64,000 bases of DNA from Gammaproteobacteria bacterium. Lineage in GTDB: Bacteria > Pseudomonadota > Gammaproteobacteria > Burkholderiales > Nitrosomonadaceae. Location: positions 3,100,001-3,164,000 of the forward strand of contig CP054179.1 in the NCBI GenBank assembly GCA_015709615.1. The letters are read 5' to 3'. The position numbers were made by a program, and so were the translations under genes. Under the pieces are notes generated by a model, which saw only the letters and a program-made list of their open reading frames with translations, was not told where the DNA came from and made no database searches. Below, in pieces: positions 16,470-25,328 of this stretch (the stretch's first letter is position 1; each line of letters opens with the position of its first letter).

Positions 16470-17569
16470 TGAAGCGTTGCACGCTTTTTAATGCGCACAG
16501 CTTGATTGTGTTCGTATTGACGTTGATTGGGTTTTGCGGAATGGAGGTGCTGGCCGAGTCGAGCCGGTTGAAACCGGTCACGCCGGACTACAAGCTGGTG
16601 TTTCCGCAAGATTACGGCGCGCATCAGGATTTTCGCATCGAATGGTGGTACATCACCGGCTGGCTGCAGACCGAAGATAGGAAGCCGTTGGGCTTTCAGG
16701 TGACTTTTTTCCGTTATGCGACTGATCAGAATCGCGATAATCCCAGCCGATTTGCCGCAAAATATCTGATCATCGCGCATCTGGCGTTATCCGACCCGGC
16801 TACCGGCAAACTGATGCATGAAGAAAAATCGTTACGTGAGGGATTCGATCTGGCGTATGCCAAGGAAGGCAATACCGATGTGAAACTGGACGATTGGACG
16901 TTGGTGCGGGAAGTGGATGGACGCTACCAGATTGATATGCAGGGCAGCGATTTCGGTTTACGGCTAGCGCTGACGCCAACACAAATGGCGATGCTGCAAG
17001 ATCAAAACGGTTTCTCGCGCAAAGGGCCGAAACCGGAGCAGGCAAGCTACTATTACAGCGAACCGCATTTGCAAGTGACCGGCGCCGTGTTGCGCAACGG
17101 CAAACCGGTTAAGGTCACAGGCAGCGCTTGGCTGGATCATGAATGGTCGACGGCCTATCTCGATCCCGATGCGGATGGCTGGGATTGGACCGGTGTCAAT
17201 TTGGATGACGGTTCGGCATTGATGGCTTTTCAGATCCGCCGCAAAGGCGGCGGTAAAGTTTGGGCGTATGCCGCACTGCGCGATGCGAGCGGCAGTATCC
17301 GTTTTTTTGCGCCGGAAGAAGTGGAATTTACGCCGATTCGCACTTGGCGATCGCCGCATACGGAAGCGATTTATCCTGTCGCCATGCATATCCGCACAGC
17401 CGAAATCGAATGGCGGCTCACGCCGTTGCTGGACGATCAGGAATTGGACTCAAGCCAATCAACCGGCTCGATTTACTGGGAAGGTGCCGTGACTCTGACC
17501 CGGGATAATCAACCGGCTGGGCGCGGCTATCTTGAATTGACTGGCTATGCAAAGCCTTTGACGCTATAA
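16469..17569 (+). CDS. Lipocalin-like/CrtC-type hydratase-fold secreted protein (AttH-like)
   Basis: The 366-residue protein starts with a signal peptide (hydrophobic about 10-28, cleavage near VLAESS). It then matches the AttH/carotenoid 1,2-hydratase-like double lipocalin family: FPQDYGAHQDFRIEWWYITGWLQ, GFQVTFFRYAT, YYYSEPHLQVTG, GSAWLDHEWSTAYLDPDADGWDWTGVNLDDGSALMAFQIR. Such proteins accompany LolD/FtsX-type ABC systems and are thought to bind lipid or isoprenoid ligands in the periplasm. The ATG at 16469 is used because AAGGAGGAT ends 5 bases before it and it overlaps the permease stop as TAATG. Confidence 0.88.
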   Translation: MKRCTLFNAHSLIVFVLTLIGFCGMEVLAESSRLKPVTPDYKLVFPQDYGAHQDFRIEWWYITGWLQTEDRKPLGFQVTFFRYATDQNRDNPSRFAAKYLIIAHLALSDPATGKLMHEEKSLREGFDLAYAKEGNTDVKLDDWTLVREVDGRYQIDMQGSDFGLRLALTPTQMAMLQDQNGFSRKGPKPEQASYYYSEPHLQVTGAVLRNGKPVKVTGSAWLDHEWSTAYLDPDADGWDWTGVNLDDGSALMAFQIRRKGGGKVWAYAALRDASGSIRFFAPEEVEFTPIRTWRSPHTEAIYPVAMHIRTAEIEWRLTPLLDDQELDSSQSTGSIYWEGAVTLTRDNQPAGRGYLELTGYAKPLTL

Positions 17570-17909
17570 ATAGATTCTTTTCATTGAATGAAAGTCGCGC
17601 GTGATCGCTTGCTTAATCAGCGGTATGAATGAGATATTCTGCTGATTTCTTGGGTTTTTATAATAAAAATAGGGTGTACTCAATTTCAATACTTTCATTG
17701 TTGTTAAATGTGAGTTAGAATCAGTGGGCGCAATAATCTGAATGGTGCAAGATGATTGCGGATAATGTACTCGGTTCTATAAAGAAAAGATCGCTATTGC
17801 AGTGAATCTGAGGAACAGAGAATAAAGTTAAACGGTTATAAAGTTTTGTAATCGTATGTGGAGGGGCCGGTCACTGATCGGTTTTAATTCTTAATCAAAG
17901 GAGATTGTT
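17570..17909. other. Long leader region before the 35-residue peptide gene
   Basis: No gene is seen in these 340 bp. The left part probably contains the end of the att-like transcript and the right part the promoter and leader of the small gene at 17910. The stretch is AT-rich with several TATAA-like hexamers (for example near 17841) but no promoter is convincing enough to place. Confidence 0.5.
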
Positions 17910-18017
17910 ATGGCCGAAATCAACAGAAGAGAAACAGACGCGCAAGTTTTGAGATTGTTCTTCATTTCAACAGCTGCTTTCCTCGTTATTGGAGCAATTG
18001 TTTACGGCGTATTCTAG
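17910..18017 (+). CDS. Single-helix membrane microprotein, 35 residues, unknown
   Basis: An ATG at 17910 is preceded by AAGGAG (17898-17903), a near-ideal ribosome binding site, and opens a 35-codon frame ending TAG at 18015. The first 13 residues are hydrophilic and charged (MAEINRRETDAQ); the rest is one continuous hydrophobic helix (about 15-34) ending VYGVF. It looks like a small accessory subunit of a membrane complex, but I recognise no family. It sits alone in a 675-bp gap and is followed by a strong terminator, supporting an independent transcript. Confidence 0.6.
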   Translation: MAEINRRETDAQVLRLFFISTAAFLVIGAIVYGVF

Positions 18018-18137
18018 ACTGAAAAAATTATCGATGCCCTTGGCTTGATTTTGTAAAAACTTACTTTTTTCAATATCCAAGCTATCACGATAAGTGATAA
18101 ACAGGCAAGGGCAAGATCAGTCGAATATTCTTAATAC

Positions 18138-18185
18138 AATGCCCATCTGGTGAATATCCACCGATGGGCATTGTTCATTTTTGCA
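18138..18185 (+). terminator. Strong Rho-independent-type terminator after the microprotein gene
   Basis: A 10-bp stem (AATGCCCATC 18138-18147 with its complement 18163-18172) extends inward by GGTG/CACC with one bulged T. It is followed by GTTCATTTTT. A smaller TATCAC/GTGATA hairpin lies upstream at 18083-18099. The T-run favours termination of rightward transcripts. The reverse strand lacks a comparable T-run, although the leftward GGDEF-EAL gene also ends nearby. Confidence 0.75.
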
Positions 18186-18244
18186 GTAATATGTTTTGTT
18201 GTGATCTTCTCAATGTGAAGGCATGCCGGCATCAAATAATGCCG

Positions 18245-19951
18245 TTAGTTGTTTTTCATCACTTGGTGGTTCATGTGCTGGATGAAATTCTGTTCGTGCA
18301 TCGGTGAGTGAAAGAAATAGCCCTGAATGAAATCGCAATCATAGCGTTTGAGTTCTGCCAATTGCGCCTCCGTTTCTATACCTTCCACGGCGAGCTGTAA
18401 TCCTAAGGAATGTCCCAAACGCACAATCGCATCGATCAATACGCTTGTATTCTGCCGGTTTTCCAGATCATTGACAGACGATTTGCCAATTTTTAGCTGA
18501 CTGATGGGGAGTTGAATTAATTGCGTTAATGACGAATGTCCTGTGCCGAAATCGTCGATGGCGATTTGTAAGCCTAAGTCCGCTAGCTGATGAAGTATCG
18601 TCAAGTTCGATTCAATAACATCCGGCATCAGAGCTATTTCCGTTAGCTCAAGCACAATTCCCGCAGGATCGGCTCCCGTTTCTTGCAGTATCGCCGCAAA
18701 ATTCGCGGCTAATTGTTTTTGACTCAATTGCCGTGCAGACAAATTGATTGCGACAAACGGCGTCTCTTTTTTCCAGCGCTGCCGCCAATCGGCCTGTGCT
18801 TTGCAGCCTTCGCGAAATACCCACTCGCCGATGGCGAAGATCATGCCGGTCATTTCCGCAACTGGGATAAAAATTTCCGGGGAAACGGCTTTTCCGTCCA
18901 TATTCCAGCGCAACAGCAACTCGGCACCGGCAATTCGTTTCGTATGCAGTGCAATGATCGGTTGAAAAACAGACGAAAATTCATTGCACTCGAGTGCGCG
19001 GCGTAATCCCAGGCTGATCGAATTTTTCTGTTGCGCTTGCCGTTGCAGTTGGTCGTTAAAAAACTGCCATCCATCGCGGCCTCTTTGTTTCATTTCGTAC
19101 ATGGCCGTATCCGCTGAGCGCATCATTTCATCGGCTGAATACTGCTGACCGTGACCGATAATGATGCCGATACTCGCAGTGACCAATAGGTTCAATTCCT
19201 TAAATTGAATGGTTTCCTTCAGCTCATCGTTGATGCGCATCGCTAAATTTGCAATTAATTCCGGTTTCTCAATTTGCTCGCACAACACAATGAATTCATC
19301 CCCGGACAACCGCCCTACGGTATCACCGGGACGGACCTGATCCAGCAACCGGCCGGCGATTATTTTCAGTACTTCATCGCCGGTTTCATGGCCATGGTTA
19401 TCATTGATCATTTTGAAGCCATCCAAGTCGATAAACAGTAAGGCGACACTCAGCCTGCTTCGCAACGAGCGTTGCAAGGCATTGTTTAAACGTTCAAGGA
19501 TCAGTTTGCGATTAGGTAAGCCGGTGAGTGAATCGTGTGTCGATTGGCGGATCAATTCCTGCTCTTGATGCTTGCGCTGCGTAATGTCGCGCATGGTGAC
19601 CACCAATATCCACTGATCATCCAGATGAAATTTGGCGATGCCGGCTTCAAGCTCAACCAGAGTGCCGTCTTTGCAATATCCTAAAACCGAGTTGCGTTGG
19701 TTCATGCGGCGCTGCGTCTCGGGGCTCAGCACAAATTGCTCGAGTGCGTCGGCATGTTGCTCGCGGTAATAGGGCGGCAGCAAAAGATGTACCGGACTGC
19801 CGATTAATTCTTCCGAGCTATAACCGAATAATTGACAGGCGCTGTGATTGGCTTCAATGATGATGCCTCTTTCGCTGGTAACGATAACAACCGAATCGAT
19901 GACCGACAGAATTTTTTGTGCCGCATCGTTGATTATTTGCTTGTAAATCAT
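18245..19951 (-). CDS. PAS-GGDEF-EAL cyclic-di-GMP signalling protein
   Basis: The 568-residue cytoplasmic protein has a PAS sensor (about 10-125), a GGDEF domain (135-300) and an EAL domain (315-560), so it may both make and degrade cyclic-di-GMP. The cyclase motif reads SGDEF (216-220), an accepted active variant. In the EAL part the motif is ELL (from Glu344), with Asn403, ELTE (435-438), DDFGTG (466-471), Lys487 and EGIE (523-526) present. The usual Asp after the KI of KID is Gly489. The ATG at 19951 is chosen because the PAS domain begins just after; an upstream frame of 51 residues is less likely. No membrane segment is seen. A possible small gene overlaps the start as ATGA. Confidence 0.88.
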   Translation of the reverse strand: MIYKQIINDAAQKILSVIDSVVIVTSERGIIIEANHSACQLFGYSSEELIGSPVHLLLPPYYREQHADALEQFVLSPETQRRMNQRNSVLGYCKDGTLVELEAGIAKFHLDDQWILVVTMRDITQRKHQEQELIRQSTHDSLTGLPNRKLILERLNNALQRSLRSRLSVALLFIDLDGFKMINDNHGHETGDEVLKIIAGRLLDQVRPGDTVGRLSGDEFIVLCEQIEKPELIANLAMRINDELKETIQFKELNLLVTASIGIIIGHGQQYSADEMMRSADTAMYEMKQRGRDGWQFFNDQLQRQAQQKNSISLGLRRALECNEFSSVFQPIIALHTKRIAGAELLLRWNMDGKAVSPEIFIPVAEMTGMIFAIGEWVFREGCKAQADWRQRWKKETPFVAINLSARQLSQKQLAANFAAILQETGADPAGIVLELTEIALMPDVIESNLTILHQLADLGLQIAIDDFGTGHSSLTQLIQLPISQLKIGKSSVNDLENRQNTSVLIDAIVRLGHSLGLQLAVEGIETEAQLAELKRYDCDFIQGYFFHSPMHEQNFIQHMNHQVMKNN

Positions 19952-20145
19952 GGTCGGATCCGGCACCGGCGATGTTCCGGAATTGCCCGCGAAGTGTAGG
20001 TAAATTGCCCGGCGATGTTGAAGGCGTCGTTGGCCGTGAGTGCGATTGATAGATGAGCGGGCGCACTGGTACCGCGATAAGTTGCTGCGATTTTTCTTGC
20101 GCACGGCATGAGTCCAAGCCGCCCCGCTTCGATGATTACCTTCAT
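19948..20145 (-). CDS. Possible 65-residue protein coupled to the GGDEF-EAL gene
   Basis: This frame starts ATG at 20145 and its TGA overlaps the ATG of the GGDEF-EAL gene by four bases (ATGA), a layout typical of translational coupling. The sequence (starting MKVIIEAGRLGLMPCARKIA) looks protein-like, but I recognise no family. A weak GGGA lies 6-9 bases before the ATG. It could be a genuine upstream partner or the N-terminal remnant of a longer signalling protein split by a frameshift. Confidence is low. Confidence 0.35.
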   Translation of the reverse strand: MKVIIEAGRLGLMPCARKIAATYRGTSAPAHLSIALTANDAFNIAGQFTYTSRAIPEHRRCRIRP

Positions 20146-20248
20146 AAAATCCCGTTTTTATATTTTTTGGGATAGCGCAATATTCATTTAAAATTTAATG
20201 AATAGGAATTATCCTACACGGATAGGCATGAATTCTACTATAAGCAAA

Positions 20249-20986
20249 GGGTCTTAGGAAGTTAAAGCGGGTTTAAACGTAACAATTTAAGAATTTCATG
20301 ATAGAGATTATCACGGCGATGATTAAAACGAAATTCGGTTTCTTTCAAGTGCAGGTAGAAAGTATGTTCGGGCACACCATTGAACTTGGCCAAACGTCTT
20401 TTAGCAAAACTCCAGAAAGACTCGATACCATTAATATGCCGCTCGCCACTGGCAAACTCATTGTCACCATGGTGAACCCTGAAGTGCTTATCAAAGCCGA
20501 TATCGACCAATCCGTCATAACCACGCCATCCATCGGAATGGATTACGGTATCGGGCGCTACATGCCCACGGATAATGGCTTGCAATGTCGCTTTAGAGCA
20601 ATCTGGAACAATCTCTGTATAAACTTTTCCTTGGCGTTTAAGCACACCAAAGACTATTGTTTTGCCATAAGCGCCCCGCCCCCTTTTACCCCTGACTCGC
20701 TGGGCACCAAAGTAAGACTCATCAACTTCTACAGAACCTTGCAGAGGGGATTCAAGTTCGCAATTCTGGGCAATTCGCTGTCGTATTTTAAGATAAATGG
20801 TATTGACGGATCGGATAGAAATGCCGGTCAATTGGGCTGTGTCAGTAGCAGTAAAATCCATCGAAAAACATCGAATAAGTTGCCTGAATTTTGCTTCTCT
20901 GATTCGAGAACGAAAATAGTATCTGTTTTTAGCATTCATCTCAGAAAGTTAGCACACTTTAGTAAGTGCTTAACTTCCTAAGACCC
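20249..20986 (-). mobile_element. IS1595-family insertion sequence, copy 2 (738 bp)
   Basis: This element has the same ends as copy 1: 17-bp inverted repeats at 20249-20265 and 20970-20986. It is flanked by a 7-bp direct repeat AAGCAAA (20242-20248 and 20987-20993). The sequence matches copy 1 except for one base that I found (20704 G against 2925 A). Its own distinct target duplication shows it inserted independently, not as the right end of a composite transposon. It lies between the GGDEF-EAL leader and the end of copZ. Confidence 0.93.
20262..20939 (-). CDS. IS1595-family (ISXO2-like) transposase, second copy
   Basis: This 225-residue transposase is intact, with the same catalytic candidates as the first copy (Asp73, Asp136, Glu173). 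The only residue difference from the first copy is Ala79 in place of Val79. Which is ancestral cannot be told from the window. It is read leftward like the first copy, so recombination between the two would delete rather than invert the segment between them. Confidence 0.92.
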   Translation of the reverse strand: MNAKNRYYFRSRIREAKFRQLIRCFSMDFTATDTAQLTGISIRSVNTIYLKIRQRIAQNCELESPLQGSVEVDESYFGAQRVRGKRGRGAYGKTIVFGVLKRQGKVYTEIVPDCSKATLQAIIRGHVAPDTVIHSDGWRGYDGLVDIGFDKHFRVHHGDNEFASGERHINGIESFWSFAKRRLAKFNGVPEHTFYLHLKETEFRFNHRRDNLYHEILKLLRLNPL

Positions 20987-21046
20987 AAGCAAAATAGCTT
21001 GGGAAAGATTTCTGATTTTTTGCCGGCCGGTAACGGTGGAACAGAT

Positions 21047-21256
21047 TTACTCGACGACATCAAATCCTGCATCGATGATGGCTTCCTTGAGTTGATTCGG
21101 ATTGGTGCTGGCGGGGTCGAATTGGACGACGGCTTGTGCGGGATCGAGTGTAACTTCCAATTGAGCGATTCCCGGCAAATTCTTGAGCACGTTTTTGATG
21201 CTGTTGACACAGCCCATACAGGTCATGCCTCTGATTTTGATCGTAACGGTTTGCAT
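21047..21256 (-). CDS. copZ: Copper chaperone CopZ-like heavy-metal-binding protein
   Basis: This is a single heavy-metal-associated (HMA) domain of 69 residues with a ferredoxin-like fold. The metal-binding motif GMTCMGC (Cys13, Cys16) is near the N-terminus. VKNSI-type helix, VTLDPAQAVVQFDP and the end LKEAIIDAGFDV are typical. It would bind Cu(I) in the cytoplasm and deliver it to CopA. It lies 30 bp downstream of copA on the same strand, so the two are very likely one operon. The insertion sequence sits 60 bp beyond its stop. Confidence 0.9.
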   Translation of the reverse strand: MQTVTIKIRGMTCMGCVNSIKNVLKNLPGIAQLEVTLDPAQAVVQFDPASTNPNQLKEAIIDAGFDVVE

Positions 21257-21286
21257 GATGACGACTCCCTAAAATGATCTTATTAT

Positions 21287-23680
21287 CTAATGATTGGCTT
21301 GCCAGCGTTTTAATAATAGTGAGTTGCTGACAACGGATACCGAACTCATGGCCATGGCGGCACCGGCAATGACCGGATTGAGCATGCCGGCAGCTGCCAA
21401 TGGAATACCCAGGGTATTGTAAACGAAAGCAAAGAACAGATTCTGGCGGATTTTCCTCAGCGTGGCGCGCGACAAGGAAATGGCGTCGGCAACGCTCATC
21501 AGGTCATTACGTATCAAGGTAATGTCGGCAGTTTCAATGGCGACATCCGACCCGGCGCCGATGGCGAAACTGACATCCGCGGCAGCCAAAGCCGGTGCGT
21601 CGTTGATGCCGTCACCAACCATTGCGGTGAATTTGCCGCTGTTTTTCATCTTGGTAACTTCTGCCGCTTTGTCTTGCGGCAGGACCTCGGCGCGATAGTG
21701 CGAAATACCGGTTTGTTGGGCGATAGCTGCGGCCGTCATGGTATTGTCACCGGTCAGCATGACCACGTCGATACCCATCGCTTGCAGTTGCTTGACCGCT
21801 TTAATCGAAGTGGCGCGCAGCCGGTCGGCAATCGCCAGATAGCCAAGTAATCGGGGCGTATTTTCAGCGCCGGATGCAACAGCTACGACGGTTTTTCCTT
21901 CGTTTTGCAAAGCGGCAACCGGCTTTTCTTCCAGCACGACGCCTTGTTGCGCAAGAAATTTAGGGGAACCCAGCAGGTATTGAACACCATTGATCCGTGC
22001 CGTAATGCCGCTACCGGCGATAGCGGAAAAATCGGTAATTGCGCGCAGCGAAAGCTGCTGCTTTTGCGCGCTATCCAGCACCGCGCGCGCCAGCGGATGT
22101 TCGGATCCTTGCTCCAGTGACGCTGCGGTCTGCAACAATTCCTGCGCGCTGATTGAATGGGCCGGGATGATATCCGTGACTTCGGGTTTGCCTTCGGTCA
22201 AAGTACCGGTTTTGTCGACAATCAGGGTTTGGATTTTCTCCGCGTGTTCCAGCGCCGCTGCGTTCTTCACCAGTACGCCAATCTGCGCACCGCGTCCGGT
22301 GCCGACCATAATCGCGGTCGGTGTGGCCAGCCCCAATGCGCAAGGACAAGCGATCACCAGCACGGCGACGGCGTTGATGAGCGCGGCAACAAACATGTGC
22401 GTGAGCCACCAGGTAACACCCAGAGTCAATAGACTGATGACCACGACAACCGGGACGAAAATACCCGAAATCGTATCGGCCAGGCGCTGGATGGGTGCTT
22501 TCGAACCTTGCGCTTCTTCGACCAACCGAATGATGGCAGCGAGCTGCGTATGCGTACCCACGCTGGTGGCGCGGCATTTGAGCAGGCCGTTTACATTTTG
22601 TGTGGCGGCAAAAACTTTAGCGCCTACCTGTTTGCCGACCGGCAGACTTTCGCCAGTCAGCATGGATTCGTTGACACTTGAAGCTCCTTCGATAACGACG
22701 CCATCGACCGGGAGATTCTCGCCGGGGCGCACGATGAAAACATCGTTGACTTGCAAGCTGCTGGCTGGAACTTCGAGAGTTTCACCGTCACGCTCGATGC
22801 GAGCCATTTTGGGTTGTAGTTTGATCAAGGCCTCGATGGCCTCGGAAGTTTTTCCTTTGGCGCGTGCTTCCATCAATTTGCCGAGCAGCACCAGCGTGAT
22901 AATGGCTGCGCTGGCTTCGAAGTAAACATGCTGATCCAGCTCGAGGGCGGTGACCACGGCGCTGAAGCAATAGGCCATGCTGGTGCCCAGTGCAACCAGC
23001 ACGTCCATGTTCGCGCCTCCGCTGCGCAACGAATGCCACGCGCCGGTATAAAAGCGGCGGCCGATCCAGAACTGCACCGGTGTGGCCAAAAGCCATTGCA
23101 GCCAGCGCGGCAGCATGTCCATGTCGTGACCGGTGAACATAGCGCCCATTTGTAGCACCAACGGCAAGGTGAGCAGCGCTGAAATCCAGAATAATCGCAA
23201 TTCCGCTTGGTACGCGGCGAGTCGCCGCACTTTTTCCTCGGCATGACCGGATTCGCTGATTTCGGTGGCGTCGTAACCGGCGTCAATGACCGCTTGAATC
23301 AAGCGGTCAACGGTGACTGCACCCGGCATGAAATTGACTCGTGCCGTTTCGGTGGCCACATTGACAGTGGCCGCGACACCGGGCAATTGGTTAAGCGCCT
23401 TTTCGATATGACCGGCGCAGGCGGCACAGGTCATTTTGTGCAGCTGCAGTTGCACCGCGCGTGGTGTGACGTGAAAACCGGCTTTTTCGATGGCTTTAAC
23501 CAATGCATCGGTATTGACTTGGTTTTCGTCGTAGTTCACCTGTGCTTTTTCATTGGCGAAATTAACGGCTGCCTCCACGCCCGGCAGCTTGTTTAGATTT
23601 TTTTCGATACGCGCCGCACAGGCTGCGCATGTCATGCCTTCAATCGGTAGTTCGAGGTGTTTGAGCGGTTGCGAATTCAC
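21287..23680 (-). CDS. copA: Copper-exporting P1B-type ATPase CopA
   Basis: This 797-residue inner-membrane ATPase exports Cu(I) from the cytoplasm. Two N-terminal HMA domains have CAAC sites (Cys18/Cys21 and Cys85/Cys88). The membrane metal site is CPC (445-447), with YN in VYNTLG (754-755) and MSS (778-780) in the last helices, which specify Cu(I). The actuator has TGES (342-345), the phosphorylation site is DKTGT (Asp489), SEHPLA (526-531) is the nucleotide-binding HP motif, and GDGIND (689-694) forms the hinge. Eight membrane helices are expected. It is upstream of copZ. Copper export matters in an organism using copper-rich enzymes. No regulator gene or clear CueR operator is seen. Confidence 0.96.
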   Translation of the reverse strand: MNSQPLKHLELPIEGMTCAACAARIEKNLNKLPGVEAAVNFANEKAQVNYDENQVNTDALVKAIEKAGFHVTPRAVQLQLHKMTCAACAGHIEKALNQLPGVAATVNVATETARVNFMPGAVTVDRLIQAVIDAGYDATEISESGHAEEKVRRLAAYQAELRLFWISALLTLPLVLQMGAMFTGHDMDMLPRWLQWLLATPVQFWIGRRFYTGAWHSLRSGGANMDVLVALGTSMAYCFSAVVTALELDQHVYFEASAAIITLVLLGKLMEARAKGKTSEAIEALIKLQPKMARIERDGETLEVPASSLQVNDVFIVRPGENLPVDGVVIEGASSVNESMLTGESLPVGKQVGAKVFAATQNVNGLLKCRATSVGTHTQLAAIIRLVEEAQGSKAPIQRLADTISGIFVPVVVVISLLTLGVTWWLTHMFVAALINAVAVLVIACPCALGLATPTAIMVGTGRGAQIGVLVKNAAALEHAEKIQTLIVDKTGTLTEGKPEVTDIIPAHSISAQELLQTAASLEQGSEHPLARAVLDSAQKQQLSLRAITDFSAIAGSGITARINGVQYLLGSPKFLAQQGVVLEEKPVAALQNEGKTVVAVASGAENTPRLLGYLAIADRLRATSIKAVKQLQAMGIDVVMLTGDNTMTAAAIAQQTGISHYRAEVLPQDKAAEVTKMKNSGKFTAMVGDGINDAPALAAADVSFAIGAGSDVAIETADITLIRNDLMSVADAISLSRATLRKIRQNLFFAFVYNTLGIPLAAAGMLNPVIAGAAMAMSSVSVVSNSLLLKRWQANH

Positions 23681-23715
23681 GGTTATTTTTCCAGGTAGTG
23701 AAGTGGTTCCAGCCG

Positions 23716-24336
23716 TTACTGCCGGTCAATCATCAGTACGCCATCCACCCATTTGATGCGATCGCCTTGATGAAATTGAGCTGCATCCGGAAGTGCGATG
23801 ATAGCCTGGCTGCCATCGCTCATGGTGATGCCGACCTGGTACTGATTGTGCGGTTGAGCGGCTCCTCCCGCATGAGGGCCCGGAATGGCGCCGGGATTGC
23901 CGGTGCCATGCGGATACGGATTCTGGCGCATGACTTCCCGCGCGACAGTCCCGGCGATTACGCCGCCGGCGATGGCATTGAGGCCGGGGCCTTGCCCGAT
24001 TTTGTTGACGAAATCGATAACTCCGCAGTTGCTGCATCCGGATGCCGGCGGTTGCCGGTGTATGATGCCTGCGTCCGTGCTTTTGATGTTGACACTGTTG
24101 CGCGGCGGTGCAATGGCCGTGCCGGTGCGGTGAATGATTCGCGGCGATCGGTTGACGTCAGGCGGATTCTCCAGTGGCGGTTGTGCCGTCAGACGCTGCG
24201 ATTGCGGCGGCTGCCGTTGGTTTGAGTCCGCTCCGGAGGATTGGGCGAAAGCGATGGTGGTCGTATTGATACAGAAAATAACGGTAAACACTGTCATCCG
24301 GATTGCTGTATCAGTGGCAGAGCGGCTATTGAACAT
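23716..24336 (-). CDS. Glycine-zipper envelope protein, function unknown
   Basis: This 206-residue exported protein has a signal peptide (hydrophobic about 11-30, cleavage near AFA-QSS) and a long Pro/Gln-rich low-complexity region (about 32-95). A CSNCG pair leads into a glycine-zipper helix (GLNAIAGGVIAGTVAREVM). The C-terminal strand region (YQVGITMSDGSQAIIALPDA, GDRIKWVDGVLMIDR) is of the SlyB/17 kDa surface antigen type. There is no lipobox. The ATG at 24336 with AAGGAG 8-13 bases upstream is preferred over the ATG seven codons earlier. It lies 35 bp upstream of copA and may be cotranscribed. Confidence 0.75.
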   Translation of the reverse strand: MFNSRSATDTAIRMTVFTVIFCINTTTIAFAQSSGADSNQRQPPQSQRLTAQPPLENPPDVNRSPRIIHRTGTAIAPPRNSVNIKSTDAGIIHRQPPASGCSNCGVIDFVNKIGQGPGLNAIAGGVIAGTVAREVMRQNPYPHGTGNPGAIPGPHAGGAAQPHNQYQVGITMSDGSQAIIALPDAAQFHQGDRIKWVDGVLMIDRQ

Positions 24337-24468
24337 CGCAAATCTCCTTGCAGACAATGGCTATAACAAATTTTTTAGATCGAGAGGGGGTGTGTTGGTT
24401 GCATTATAGCGATTTTTGTTTTTTTCACGGCTACCGGTTCTTCATGAAGACCGGGCCGGATAGCCGGA

Positions 24469-25245
24469 TCAATCGGTTTTGGCCGGAGTATTTTTTTGTT
24501 TTGAGGCATCCACCGGAGCTTTTTCTTCCGATAGCTGTTTTTTTTGCATGAATATGGCGATGAAGATGCCGAGTTCATAAAGCAGGCATAGAGGCACCGC
24601 CAGCATGAACTGCGAAACTATGTCGGGTGGTGTGAAAATGGCGGCGATGACGAATGCGCCGACAATGACATAGGGACGAACTTCCTTGAGTTTTTCAACG
24701 GTGATGACACCGGTTCTGACCAGCACGATGACGAATACCGGTACCTCGAAAGTCACGCCGAATGCGATGAACATCGATAAAACAAAGCTCAGGTACTTGC
24801 TGATGTCGGTCATTACGGCCACGCCTTCCGGCGCGAAATAGGTGATGAATTCGAATACTACCGGCAGCGCGGCGAAGTAAGCGAACGCCATGCCGCAAAA
24901 GAACAAAAAGCTGCTGCCGATGACCAGCGGCAGCGCCAGGCGCTTTTCGTGAGAATAAAGTCCGGGGGCGACGAAAGCCCAGATTTGATACAGCGTATGC
25001 GGCAAGGTGAGGACAAAAGCCATCATCATCGCAACCTGCATCGGTACGAAAAACGGCGTTGCCACATCGGTGGCGATCATTTGTCCGCCTTGTGGCAGTT
25101 TCTCCAACAGCGGCTGCGCCAGCAAGGTGTACAACTCACGCGCATAAAAAGCGCATGGCAGGAATCCGATCAGCAGCACGCTCAGGATACGGATCATGCG
25201 GACTCGCAGTTCCACCAAATGGGATAGGAACGAGCCTTCAAGCAT
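24469..25245 (-). CDS. tatC: Sec-independent protein translocase TatC
   Basis: TatC is the six-helix receptor of the twin-arginine pathway, which exports folded proteins. The start region LEGSFLSHLVELRVRMIR carries the conserved cytoplasmic N-terminus and Glu in SHLVELR. Then come ATPFFVPMQVAMM, PHTLYQIWAFVAPGLYSHEKR and TPPDIVSQFMLAVPLCLLYELGI. From the ATG at 25245 it is 258 residues with six hydrophobic segments. A TTG 12 codons earlier is possible; neither has a good ribosome binding site. It is last of tatA-tatB-tatC. Confidence 0.95.
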   Translation of the reverse strand: MLEGSFLSHLVELRVRMIRILSVLLIGFLPCAFYARELYTLLAQPLLEKLPQGGQMIATDVATPFFVPMQVAMMMAFVLTLPHTLYQIWAFVAPGLYSHEKRLALPLVIGSSFLFFCGMAFAYFAALPVVFEFITYFAPEGVAVMTDISKYLSFVLSMFIAFGVTFEVPVFVIVLVRTGVITVEKLKEVRPYVIVGAFVIAAIFTPPDIVSQFMLAVPLCLLYELGIFIAIFMQKKQLSEEKAPVDASKQKNTPAKTD

Positions 25246-25328
25246 GATGATCGTGATCGCGATAACGCGGATGAAGATCAATCGGCACCGATAAATACCG
25301 GGTAGTCCGTACTGTCGACACTAAGCGG

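Noticed and set aside
2470..20986. A composite transposon bounded by the two IS copies
   Set aside because: Each copy has its own different target duplication, and the enclosed genes are ordinary chromosomal ones.
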